Of a stretch of 28,931 nucleotides of DNA, positions 10,252-19,216 are shown in pieces (position 1 is the stretch's first letter; every line of letters begins with the position of its first letter). Made by a program: the position numbers and the translations under genes. The notes under the pieces were generated by a model, which was not told the origin of the DNA, made no database searches, and saw only the letters and a list, made by a program, of their open reading frames with translations. The stretch spans positions 1 through 28,931 of the forward strand of contig JAUCBJ010008762.1 in NCBI GenBank assembly GCA_032718475.1. The letters are read 5' to 3'. This DNA comes from Nemertoderma westbladi (taxonomy: Eukaryota > Xenacoelomorpha > Nemertodermatida > Nemertodermatidae).

Positions 10252-11113
10252 GGATAGATAGTACTAGATTGTGACAACAGTCGAAAACAGTCGAAAACAG
10301 GCCAAAACAAGCGAAAACAGTTGGAATGTAGGGAAAACAGACGAAAACAGTTGGATTGTTTAAAAATAATCACCCATACATCCAGGTGAAAATAGGTGTA
10401 AAACTGTGTGAAAAAAAGGTGTGAAAATAGGTTAACTTAGGTGTAATTATGGCATTTATAACGTCGCTAACTTAAGATGACGTTCTACCCATATCCAATG
10501 AACAATAACACTGATTACCTGTTGCATGATTATGGATTACTCCAGTACTGCAGTAAGCCTGCAGAGTAGAGTATTCAGTAAGTCTATTGTACCGGCACCC
10601 GTACCGGCACCGATTGAAGAATATGTTGAAGTACGAAGTTCCGGTATCTTCGATTCCAGCTGTTTCCACCATCATCAGAACAAACAAAATCATTTAATGC
10701 TGTAAATGAAATAGGCCTATGTGCTATGTATTTTACGTACCTGGTATCGTTATTACAGACATGGAGTTCACAGACTTAGGCCTACAGTACTAGCTACTAC
10801 AGTACTACTGTATAACAATAAATAAAGTGCATATCTGCAATAATAATAAATTCAATACGGTACTACCCAACCGGTAGAGGCGGACAGTAACTACAACAGG
10901 TACCGGTACGGCAGTACGGGCACTTATATGAGCAGTGTTATTGTACATGGGTAGAGCGTCATCTTAATTTAACGACATCATAAATCCCACTAAATTTTAA
11001 ATCTATTATTACACCTAGTTAATTTCAATATCTACTTTCACCTGGATGATTATTTTTAAACAATCCAACTGTTTTCGTCTGTTTTCGACTGTTGTCACGA
11101 TTTAGTCCTACCC
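10252..11113. mobile_element. Non-autonomous DNA transposon with long TIRs, Mutator-like (862 bp)
   Basis: The left arm (about 10252-10515) and right arm (about 10935-11113) are long imperfect inverted repeats. Shared blocks include GTGACAACAGTCGAAAACAG, ACGAAAACAGTTGGATTGTT followed by TAAAAATAATCA, and TAAGATGACG with TCTACCCAT and CAATAACACTG. Ends read GGATAG and, inverted, GGGTAG. A 9-bp direct duplication ATTCTTGAA flanks both sides. Long TIRs with 9-bp duplications are the signature of the Mutator superfamily. No transposase is inside. The left arm has extra copies of a CGAAAACAG subrepeat (about six versus two on the right). The interior has CCGGTACCGG-type words and a TAGGCCTA at 10777-10784. 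Confidence 0.8.
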
Positions 11114-11122
11114 ATTCTTGAA
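11114..11122 (+). repeat. 9-bp target site duplication, right copy (ATTCTTGAA)
   Basis: Perfect match to 10243-10251. Confidence 0.7.
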
Positions 11123-12168
11123 TATCACCGACATTATTAGGTGGTAATTTTCTTACCGACTTTTTTTTAGATAAAATATAAAAAATATTATACTCATTAA
11201 GGGAAGGGGGTGGAGTAATAATATGTCAGCCAAACAATGCTCTCTGTCGTAGTCATTATGCACTTAAAATTTCTAGAACACTCTATTAAGGGGGGGGGGG
11301 GGTACACCCCCTTAATGGAGCTTTTTTGCAAATGGCTATAATTTCTACTTGTGTGTAGTTTTGTATATTTTATACCTTTCGGGGGATTAACATATGGCCA
11401 AAGATTGGGTTCAAATAAAAAATTTTCAAATTTGCATCGCCCTCTAACGGCTGTAGCGCTGTTGGAGACCACTACAAAATCATGTAAAAACATAAGGGGA
11501 ACTAATCTAGTTCATATATGTATTACATATAAAGCAGCATAGCAGATAATACACAGCAGCCATAATAACTGCATAAGCTGATGAGTACCGGTAGACTAAT
11601 ACTCCTAAGTCAGTGTCAGGGCGTAGTCCTTGATGATTCATACCTAGTCACTAGCTTGTATGTATAATAGACTGTAATAATAAGACATGCATCCAGCTAA
11701 TATATCAATATAACGACCTAGATTGGCCTAGGAAGGGCCAGTCTATTACAGCGGCCACTAGCGAAATTGTCAATTTCACTAAAAAAACTACTAATCTCAC
11801 AATTTTGGGCGAAAATTTTCGAAACTTCGTTTTTCTGAATCAGCATCCTCGGCTCCACAAAACTTATCCTTTACATTTTTTGTTTAGGTCTTAAATATTT
11901 TATAAATATTATTAACTAATATTAATTATTATTTATAGATATTACGTAACTAATTTGAAGAAATTAATATGGCACAATTCAAAATTCTAACCGATAACTT
12001 TTGATCAAAACCCGAAAAGAAATCGAACAAAAAAACATTTCGAAAATTTGTTAAGAAATGGCCGAGTAGTAGTATTTTGAAAGTGAAAAATACAATTCCG
12101 AGATAAACGCATTTAAAGTATAAAAACAATATTTCAAATGTTCCCGCTATTTTCATGAAGAACATCAA
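11123..12168. other. Unassigned AT-rich spacer
   Basis: No recognisable gene. Contains a poly-G hairpin at 11285-11316, a 15-bp palindrome GAAATTGTCAATTTC at 11763-11777 and AT-rich sequence. The open frames at 11197-11493 (-) and 11950-12168 (-) have low-complexity or unrecognised translations and are not called. Confidence 0.5.
11285..11316. other. Poly-G hairpin
   Basis: ATTAAGGGGG at the left pairs perfectly with CCCCCTTAAT at the right. Between them the G run extends to 13 bases in all (11290-11302). Structure is visible directly; function unknown. Confidence 0.7.
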
Positions 12169-12492
12169 GAAGACATCAAGGGTTACACCTATAACACCAG
12201 TTCTAACAAAAATGGGTACTTACTTTTAGACCTAATGGAAGAATGTGAATTTATACCAACAAACAACACATTCGAAAAGAGTAAGGGGAAGCTATAGACC
12301 TTTCAATACCCTAATGGAACCAAAGCACAACTGGATTACATCCTTATAAACAAAAAGTGAAGAAACAGCATGATCAACTGCGGGGCATACAGCTCGTTCA
12401 ACCTAATTGGTTCGGACCACAGAATTGTGACTGCAGAGATCAGACTCAGTTTGAGAGCCAGCAAACCCAGGACAAGCAAGCAAATCAACTAT
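12169..12492 (+). pseudogene. LINE A, endonuclease C-terminal part (left half of a split element)
   Basis: In one frame (codons starting at 12169) the reading shows NGYLLLDLMEECEF, YPNGTKAQLDYILINKK and GSDHRIVTAEIRLSLR, the C-terminal half of an AP-type LINE endonuclease including the SDH motif. Two stops, TAG at 12295 and TGA at 12358, each occupy a position where relatives have tryptophan. The frame runs to 12492, where a second LINE interrupts, and resumes in frame at 13866. The 5' end is truncated near 12169. Confidence 0.85.
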
Positions 12493-13854
12493 TTATTTAT
12501 TTATTTTATTTATTTATTTACACGAGGGATCAAGTAGTTAAAAACAGAACATAACACAATACAATACACAATACACGAATAAAACAATCGGTCAAACAAA
12601 CACAACATTACAGTAGTTAAGTAACTCGTACATAAGGTAAACAGCAAAACGAATAAAAATAAAACACGGACATGTAAAAAGTAATGTACTGTAGTTGTCG
12701 GTAGCTAAAACAAGTGGTCGTGGGAGAGAACCACCCAGGCTCAGGGCACTTATGGGTGTGAATAATTGTATACATAGTGATTAATATAAAAAATGGTGAT
12801 GATCGAAAATGAAATGAAAAATAAAAAAAAGTAAAGAAAAAAAAAACTGGAATCAACGAGTGAATTTTGCGTGGGTAAGTAAGTCCGTTTTTAAAAATTG
12901 CACGGAGAAAATATTTATACTTTTGGCATCAACAGCTTGTGCTGGTAATGAGTTCCATACGGGCACAACACGGTGAGAAAATGAATGCTTACAGATTTGA
13001 AGTCTACATTGGGGAACATACAGTTTATGATTATGACCACGTAGACCAGCTCTTGGGGCACTTGTGAACATCTTATTGAAATCTATATCTACTAAACCAT
13101 GCTTTATACGATACAACATTTTGAGGTCGAAAATAATTCTACGCACCTCTAACGGTTGCACAGATAGATACTGTATGCGATTGAGGTAACTGACATACGG
13201 TAGTTTGCAGCGAGCGTACAATCGTCTGGTAAAGTACCGTTGTACTTTCTCAACAAGGTCAATACTTTTTTTTGTGAAAGGGGACCATATGGGTGTGCAA
13301 TATTCCAGCAACGGTCTTACCAGAGTCTTGTATGCTGTTAGCAGGGCTTTAATATTAGCTGTCAGTACACTACGAAATATCCAGTTCAGTATTTTGTACG
13401 CTTTTGCAACTTGTTCCCGACAGTATTTATCAAATTTGAGGTCCGTACACACGATTAAACCTAGATGCTTACAGTATGTATCTGATTTAAGCACTGCACC
13501 ATTTAAATTATAAACAAATTTATTATTATTTCCACCTACGTAAACAACCGAGCATTTGTGCGCCGCTACTGTTAGTTGCCATTTTCTAGTCCAGTCTTCC
13601 AAGTTTTGAAGGGCTGAGGCTAGAGAATCACAATCTTCCTCCGGTGCATAAAGCTTAAGGTCATCAGCAAATAGTTTATTACATACAGGTAACAATGCAT
13701 CAGGTAAATCATTAATAAATAAAAGAAACAATACTGGCCCCAAGACACTGCCTTGAATAGTTCCCGATGTAACTACACAGTAGTCCGATGATTCGGTACC
13801 TACAAGTACATTTTGGGTTCTATTACATAGAAATGCACGTATCCATAGAAACAG
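12493..13854 (-). mobile_element. LINE B, 5'-truncated - strand insertion inside LINE A
   Basis: On the - strand the element starts inside the reverse transcriptase, runs through a stop at 12853-12855 and a 3' UTR, and ends in a TAAA-type tail (seen as TTTATTTATTT at 12492-12520). Flanking near-duplications AATCAACTAT (12483-12492) and AATCGAACTAT (13855-13865) are a probable target duplication differing by one base. It disrupts LINE A, so it is the younger insertion. Confidence 0.85.
12853..13853 (-). CDS. Reverse transcriptase C-terminal part of LINE B (CR1/Jockey-like), 5' truncated
   Basis: The frame is open from the truncation point at about 13853 to the stop, about 333 codons; the first in-frame methionine is not a true start. 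It begins in the RT region before GTIQGSVLGPVLFLLFINDL, has the catalytic FADDLKLY motif at about 13671-13648, and then the C-terminal region common to CR1/Jockey-group LINEs (RPLLEYCTPIWSP, RRIIFDLKMLYRIKHG, RAGLRGHNHKL, VVPVWNSLP). Lack of stops or frameshifts implies a recent insertion. The fragment lacks endonuclease and N-terminal RT, so it is not an autonomous element. Confidence 0.88.
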
Positions 13855-13865
13855 AATCGAACTAT

Positions 13866-14366
13866 GACTGGGAGAAACTCAGAACTGACAATGCTGTAAA
13901 TACTTACACAGTACAAGTTCAAAACCGCTTTGAAGCACTTCAGTCAATGGATGAAGACCAATCCACCGATTCAATATACCAGAATATAATAACAGCCCAC
14001 AAGGAATCAGCTAAGAGGCATATCCCCCAGAAACCCAAACGAAAACAATATGTGCCATGGCAAAACTCTGAGGTCACTTATAAGAGAGAAGATCTTAAGA
14101 TAGCCTACAAAGTTAAAACCGAACAACCAACAACCGAAAACATTAACAAGGTGGAGAAGGCTAAGGACGATCTTAAATTGGCCTACAACATCAGCCAGGA
14201 AAAGTACATACAGGATAAAATTGAAGCAATTACAACTGCTCACATACAGCAACAATCAAGACTTACCTGGCAAACTGTAAACCAACAAACAATCGTGGGA
14301 TCTGTCTGCTTCTGGTAGCTGCCAAAATATACAATAAAATTATTCTATATAGAATCAATTCGAATA
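13866..14366 (+). pseudogene. LINE A, linker and start of reverse transcriptase (right half)
   Basis: Continues LINE A in frame after the insertion. DWEKL, NRFEAL, PQKPKRKQYVPWQN and SRLTWQTVN are the conserved linker between endonuclease and RT in this LINE type. Directly after the TWQTVN block, in another frame from 14294, comes [14 protein letters not shown], an RT N-terminal motif normally found more than 100 residues further on. An internal deletion has therefore fused linker to RT near 14285-14294. Similarity ends at about 14366, where an LTR-element pol begins. Confidence 0.82.
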
Positions 14367-14369
14367 TCT

Positions 14370-14690
14370 CAACCCCAGCTTCCTGGTTGCTAAACCTAAC
14401 GGTGGTACACGATTAGTAACCGCACCGAAATCCCAACCCGCACTGCACCCTGACATCGAGTCCACCATCCGGTCCCTTGGGCAATTTAAATACAGAGCAA
14501 TACAAGATTAAGGCAGATCTCACTATCGCCTTCTACCAAATCTCCCTCCAGCGCCAGTTGATGCGTTTCTGTGGAGTATCCACGCCCTTCCAGGGCGTCC
14601 GTGTCTACCACCGATGTGCTATGGGCATACCTGGCAGCGAAACTGCATTAGAGGAGTTGATGTCCTGGGTCCTCGGCGATCTACTCAAAG
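14370..14690 (+). pseudogene. LTR retrotransposon pol, reverse transcriptase N-terminal part (before solo LTR)
   Basis: Reads [15 protein letters not shown], then after a stop and frameshift near 14508 continues [30 protein letters not shown] and VLGDLLK. These are palm motifs of an LTR-retrotransposon RT, closest in my judgement to Ty3/Gypsy-like elements (clade not resolved). The 5' region, including gag and protease, is missing. The frame is interrupted at 14690 by a solo LTR and restored at 15834. Confidence 0.8.
14686..14690 (+). repeat. 5-bp target site duplication CAAAG, left copy
   Basis: Matches 15829-15833 and abuts the TG end of the solo LTR. Confidence 0.75.
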
Positions 14691-15828
14691 TGTAAAAGCT
14701 TTTGCGGATGTAACAAGCTATTTTTCTCCGCAATATACCGAGTAGGTATTTTAGCGGACATAACAAGCGATTTTGCCCGCTATGTCTGCATGTGTGCTTT
14801 AGCGGACATAAAACGCCATTTTTCTCCGCAATAAGCTCAAATACTCTAAACATCGGAACTCAGATGACGACATCTATCAGCTGTGTCCACGTGTAACTTT
14901 TTCTTTGTTCTTTGTTCGTTCTTTGTTCGGTCGACCAATCAGAGCCGTTTTCACTCTGTGTTGGACATTGTATACAGAAACTCACGCAATTCAGTCAGTG
15001 TGTATTTTTCCTAAGCCTAGAACACCGGCTGTGGAATTATTCTGTGTTTCAGGCTTTAGCCAAACATTAGTAGGCTTTGATCATAGAAACATATAACTGT
15101 TATCGAACCACCGCAACAAACTGGCAAATCAGCCTGTCATATCTCATCCAAACACCGCATTATTTTACTGCTATTTACTGTCGGTTATTAATTATATCAG
15201 TTGATGGAATATTGTTATATTTGGAGAATATCGATAAATAATCAGAAAACCCCAATCTTCTTGATATACTGAAGGTTAGAGAGACCGGTTACATATAACA
15301 ATTGCGACTTACATTATATTGGTTTGGAGTGAATCTAATGCTATTTCATAGGCACTACATGTGTCGGTTGCTGTTCTCTTTATATGTGACTAAAATTAGT
15401 GAAGGTCGGCAGATTGGTGTGCAGCATTGTGCGGTAGTGTGCATGAGTGTGATAGATAACAAAGCATCTCCTAAAGAATGCGCTTTATACGTGAATCAAT
15501 AGTTTTGTTTAATGTAAGTCATAACTCTGTTTACATACTTAGAGCGCCACGTCCTAAAGGAACTGTTAATATTTCCCGAAAGTGAATAATATTGGTCAGA
15601 GATTATATATTAACGATCAATCGAATAATACAGTAGGCCTACATCGCAATAAGGTCAGAGCTTCCGAATCCAGTCTCCCGGGTATATCCAGCGGGTGAAT
15701 GGTCGCGCATAGGCTGGCTTCGGCTAATGTAGTGTATCAAATACTCGTCATAGGCTAAAGTCGATTTATAACCTAGAAGACACCTAAATTTGGCAGGTTA
15801 AACTGCTAAAGGTCTGAAAGCGCGAACA
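14691..15828. mobile_element. Solo LTR (1138 bp) inserted in the pol reverse transcriptase
   Basis: Begins TGTAAAAGCT and ends GCGAACA (TGT...ACA), flanked by perfect CAAAG duplications. Removing the segment and one duplication restores the RT reading frame precisely, with VLGDLLK continuing into the catalytic ADD block. No internal coding region, primer site or second LTR is seen, so it is a solo LTR left by LTR-LTR recombination. It contains a CCAAT box at about 14934-14938, TTTGTTC repeats at 14900-14930 and a GTAGGCCTAC palindrome at 15633-15642. The frames at 14905-15096 and 15302-15502 are unrecognised and not called. Confidence 0.85.
14697..14835. repeat. Three degenerate hairpin-like repeats inside the solo LTR
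   Basis: Segments near 14697, 14750 and 14798 share TTTTGCGGAYRTAACAAGC or TTTAGCGGACATAA followed by ATTTTT and CCGC. Each has inverted GCGGA/TCCGC-type ends capable of pairing. Confidence 0.55.
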
Positions 15829-15833
15829 CAAAG
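15829..15833 (+). repeat. 5-bp target site duplication CAAAG, right copy
   Basis: Matches 14686-14690 exactly. Confidence 0.75.
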
Positions 15834-17361
15834 GTTACGCAGTTAGACTCGCTGATGATATTTATTGCGGCAGAGGCACAATCCCCGACCTCCTCGACAA
15901 TTTTAATGAGATTCTCCACGCTCTCCATCGTGCCAACCTTCGTTTAGCCACAAAGACAACTGTTATCTGACCTCAAACTACTACCATTCTCGGTTGGTCG
16001 TGGTCTAATGGTTCGTTATCTGCGTCCTCCCATGTTACATCGGCACTATCCTGCTGTCCCATTCCCCCAACGGTCCGAGATCTCCGCTCTTACTTGGGAT
16101 CCTACGAGATCCTCGCTCGCATTCTTCGGTCTTGTTCAGCACTTGTCACTCCTTTCGAGTCCCTCCTCATGGCCAAACCTGGTGATACAGTGGCTTGGAC
16201 TCCCGAACTGGACTCCGTCTTTCGTCGCTCCTAGGCTGCCATCAAGTCCTGTCACTCTGTATCCATCCCTTGTCCAACCGATGATCTCTTTCTCGTCACC
16301 GATGATGCCTCCTCCATCAACGGCCTCAGTGCCATTTTATACACGAAGCGCGATAAGGAGCTCCTCCTCGCCGGTTTCTACTCCGCCAAACTGAAGACTC
16401 ACCATCACTCCCGGCTCCCATGCGAGTTGGAAGCACTTGCCATCGCCGCATCTGTTCAACACTTCCTCCCTTACCTAATCGGTTCTACCCGGCAATCCCA
16501 CGTTCTTATGGACAGTAAGCCGTATGTGGACGCATAACGGAAGTAGTCCCGCAGTGCCTATTCCTCGAGTCCTCGACTATCAACTTTTCTATCCAGCGCC
16601 AGTCAGTCTCGGGTTACTATTTCCCACATCAAGGGAGCCACAAACCTTTCTGCTGACTTCCAGAGCTGTAACGTCGTCCCATGTTCTCTGCTGACTTGTC
16701 AAGTCTGTTTCTATGTTGCATCTACAGCCGACACCCCAGTGGTTCGTCTCGCCGCACACCCTCCCGCCACCCCCGATATCCAGCCACTCGCGACTTCACC
16801 GTATTGATTTGCATCAACCGACTTCCCCGATCCCCGCCCCCTCTATGCTGGTCGTCCTGCTTGGCTCACCACCCAACAGAATATGCTGACCTCACCCGCG
16901 TCGCCGAACACCTCGTCTCTGGCACTTGTCCATCCAAGCGCAACACCCATAGTCGTGATGTAAAACGATACCTCGGCATCTGTTCTCTTGCCCCCACCAG
17001 TCTCGTCGTTGTCCGACGCGAGTGTGCCTTCACCTCACCGTATGATGTCATCATCATCCCCCACCCTTCCGTCACTGGTCTCCTCACATCGCTACATGTT
17101 GAACTCCATCACCCATCCCGGTCTCTACTTTGTACAACCTTCTCCTGGTACTTTCATGCCCTGGGTCTCGACCAAGCCCTCGACTAGGTCTCCTCCCAAT
17201 GTCACCAGTGTGTCGCCCTGACCACTGCCCCCCGGCGCGTCATTCCCCAGTCGTCACTCGACGCCCCATCCATTGTCAGTCAGTCATTCGCCGCCGATGC
17301 ACTCCGCCGCAGCAGTCAACGTATTCTTTTCATTCCGGAGACTGTCTCCTCCTATACAAAT

Positions 17362-17497
17362 GCTGTCATAATTTCATTATCAATTTATTTTACTATCATC
17401 ATAAAAATTACATCAGATCTGTTTATGATATAGACCCCATCACCACACTATTTTACATAAATCTGACAAAGTTTTGATGGTGATGAATTAGGTTAAT
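17362..17497. other. About 135-bp AT-rich insertion within the integrase core
   Basis: Integrase similarity stops after SSYTNA and resumes at LIPDEQQDTLRDAL. The intervening AT-rich piece contains CATCACCA and TGGTGATG as inverted words. It does not resemble pol and looks like a small later insertion. Boundaries are approximate and no clear duplication was found. Confidence 0.55.
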
Positions 17498-17575
17498 GTC
17501 TGATCCCTGATGAACAACAAGACACCCTTCGCGATGCACTTATTACGTTAGCATTCGGAGTATGTCCCCTTAGTG

Positions 17576-17590
17576 CCCCCCCCCCCCCCC
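17576..17590 (+). repeat. Poly-C run (15 C)
   Basis: Uninterrupted run of C in the integrase region. It falls in a proline-coding spot and may have expanded after the element died. Confidence 0.9.
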
Positions 17591-18055
17591 ACAGTTATTT
17601 GCACTGATCCTGCGCCCGGCTTCCAAGCCCTCGTCGGCGATCCCATTTTGAAATCCCATTATCTCCTCCTTGAAGTTGGAGCCCGTAAATACGTAAATAA
17701 AAATCCCGTCACCGAGCACGCTACCAGCGAATTACTCACTGAGTTGCTTAAACTCCACCCAACGGGCAGTCCGTTTTCCTCCACATCCCTCGCCATAGCT
17801 GTCGCCCACCTCTATATGCTAGTCTTCGCAAACCCCCGGTTTATCAGCGCGTGAGATCCTCTTCCAACGCAATCAGTTCACTGGCGATCAGATCACGTTG
17901 ACCGACTCTGATCTTATCACCACCCAACACGATCGACGTCTTGCGAACCACGAGTCCAGTGCTCACTCCAAGGTACACACACAGCCCTAGAGCTGGGTTC
18001 ACGGCTCCCCGGGTTCACATCACTCCACGTCGGTGACTTGGTACATAAAATTTAA

Positions 18056-18285
18056 GAAATTCCGCCAAAAATATATTACTTTACTTTTTTCGCCGGGAAA
18101 AAAAGTAAAATCAATGCAATCCTGTGGGTTACTTTTTTTCCCTAGGGAAAAAAGGTGATACTTTTTCTCCCGATTTTGGGGTATATTCGAGCGAAAAAGT
18201 AACAATTTAAGAATAAAAACATTTTATTCTTAGATTGTTACTTCTTTACCATAGGGAAAAGTAAATCAAAATATTTTTGGTGGAA
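18056..18285. mobile_element. Small TIR element (MITE-like, about 230 bp) flanked by TTAA
   Basis: The left end ATTCCGCCAAAAATATATTA and the inverted right end ATTCCACCAAAAATATTTTG form terminal inverted repeats continuing into TTTAC. TTAA occurs on both outer sides (18052-18055 and 18286-18289), as expected for piggyBac- or Kolobok-type target duplications, although the two TIR ends are offset by a few bases. It contains several GGGAAAAAAGTAA-type subrepeats. The superfamily is a suggestion only. Confidence 0.65.
18199..18241. other. 20-bp-arm hairpin inside the MITE-like element
   Basis: The arms GTAACAATTTAAGAATAAAA and TTTTATTCTTAGATTGTTAC pair with one mismatch around a 3-base loop. A related half-site (GTACCAATTTAAGAATA) recurs at about 19188-19204. 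Confidence 0.8.
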
Positions 18286-18289
18286 TTAA

Positions 18290-18949
18290 GTTTTTATTAC
18301 ATGTGTTGAAAGATCATCTAAGTAGAAAAGGTTTGCACATAATTTGAGCAAAATCCAGCACACACTCAAAAGTTATTGCAACTTTAGTGACTACACGGCG
18401 TACTCAATAACGGAATTCTGACTAATCGAGTACATGGAAGGGTCTGCGTTAATGTTCCAATATTTACATATAGACAGACAGCACAAGATGTCAGGGCGCA
18501 TACAATGTACCGGTAAGCGGTATATACAGTGTACAGAAGAAGAACATCCTAAGAACAGAAAAAGGTATATATATATATACAGTATAGAGATATTAAGATA
18601 ATAGAGTCATCTAACGGTGATACCCTACAGTAGGTAGGTATATGTTCGTTATCAATAGAACACAAACTCACGGCGTTCTAGAACTACTGTAGTACTAGAA
18701 CACCTTTACACTAACACAATATCCAATATTGGATAATGTATACAAGCGACACACTAGTCACGTAATAAATATTCGAGAACCTTAAATTTATTTAACATTA
18801 ATCAAAGATTTCTAGAATATAGTATTTATTCAGGACACGAAGCTCGCATACAGTGTTAATTTTTTTAGAGGCCGGTCTTTCTTAATACTGTAGTAGCTAC
18901 TGTAAATAAAAGATATCACCTTATGCATACAGTGTACTATTATTATCTG
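18290..18949. other. Unassigned AT-rich spacer with small palindromes
   Basis: No coding signal. Visible are a (TA)n run near 18568, an imperfect 27-bp palindrome at 18675-18701 bounded by GTTCTAG and CTAGAAC, and a perfect 16-bp palindrome TATCCAATATTGGATA at 18720-18735. Confidence 0.6.
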
Positions 18950-19036
18950 GCAAGGACTTCTGGAACATAGTATATATTCCATATATATACTCATAGTATA
19001 TATTCCATATATATACTATGTCCTAGAAGTCCTTGC
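18950..19036. other. 87-bp near-perfect inverted repeat (long hairpin)
   Basis: The left arm begins GCAAGGACTTCTGGAACATA and the right arm ends TATGTCCTAGAAGTCCTTGC. Pairing extends through AT-rich TATATAT tracts with two mismatches in the first 25 bases, and the middle consists of two direct copies of CATAGTATATATTCC. It could be a fold-back element or hairpin RNA precursor; the sequence alone does not decide. Confidence 0.8.
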
Positions 19037-19216
19037 AGTAAGTAAGGCAGCATCAGGAGTTGACGAGTACAATAATTGAAATGGCAGTATCTATGGAAGC
19101 AATATAGTAAATTTCAGCAGATCATTTTATTTTGTAGTTCTATTTCGTTCTACCACTAATTAGAGAATTAAGCAACAAAAAAGTACCAATTTAAGAATAA
19201 TAACTATTTATTTATA

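Larger units (their letters stand above)
15834..18051 (+). pseudogene. LTR retrotransposon pol: RT catalytic part, RNase H and integrase, degraded
   Basis: Immediately after the solo LTR comes the RT catalytic block LADDIYCG (Asp-Asp at 15854-15859). RNase H follows with its acidic residues visible in LVTDDAS (about 16290), CELEALAIAAS (about 16425) and LMDSKPYVDA (about 16507). The integrase has an HHCC zinc-binding remnant (LHVELHHPS, later CHQC, about 17088-17210), a first core aspartate in FAADALRR (about 17288), a second in TDPAPGFQAL (about 17604) and a glutamate in NKNPVTEH (about 17697). A chromodomain is not evident; VGDLV near 18030 is the usual post-core strand. Several stops and frameshifts make it dead. 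The region is clearly more GC-rich than its surroundings. It ends at a small TIR element starting at 18056. Confidence 0.85.

Noticed and set aside
10472-10693. 73-codon - strand frame within the Mutator-like element
   Set aside because: Spans the TIR and interior with no transposase motif; the element is non-coding.
11197-11493. 98-codon - strand frame
   Set aside because: Crosses the poly-G hairpin and has no recognisable domain; left uncalled though it might belong to an unknown repeat.
11950-12168. 72-codon phenylalanine-rich - strand frame
   Set aside because: Composition explained by AT-rich DNA; no motif.
13205-13513. 102-codon + frame
   Set aside because: Antisense shadow of the LINE B reverse transcriptase.
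16008-16394. 128-codon + frame in the RNase H region
   Set aside because: It is the wrong frame; the pol frame beside it carries the RNase H residues.
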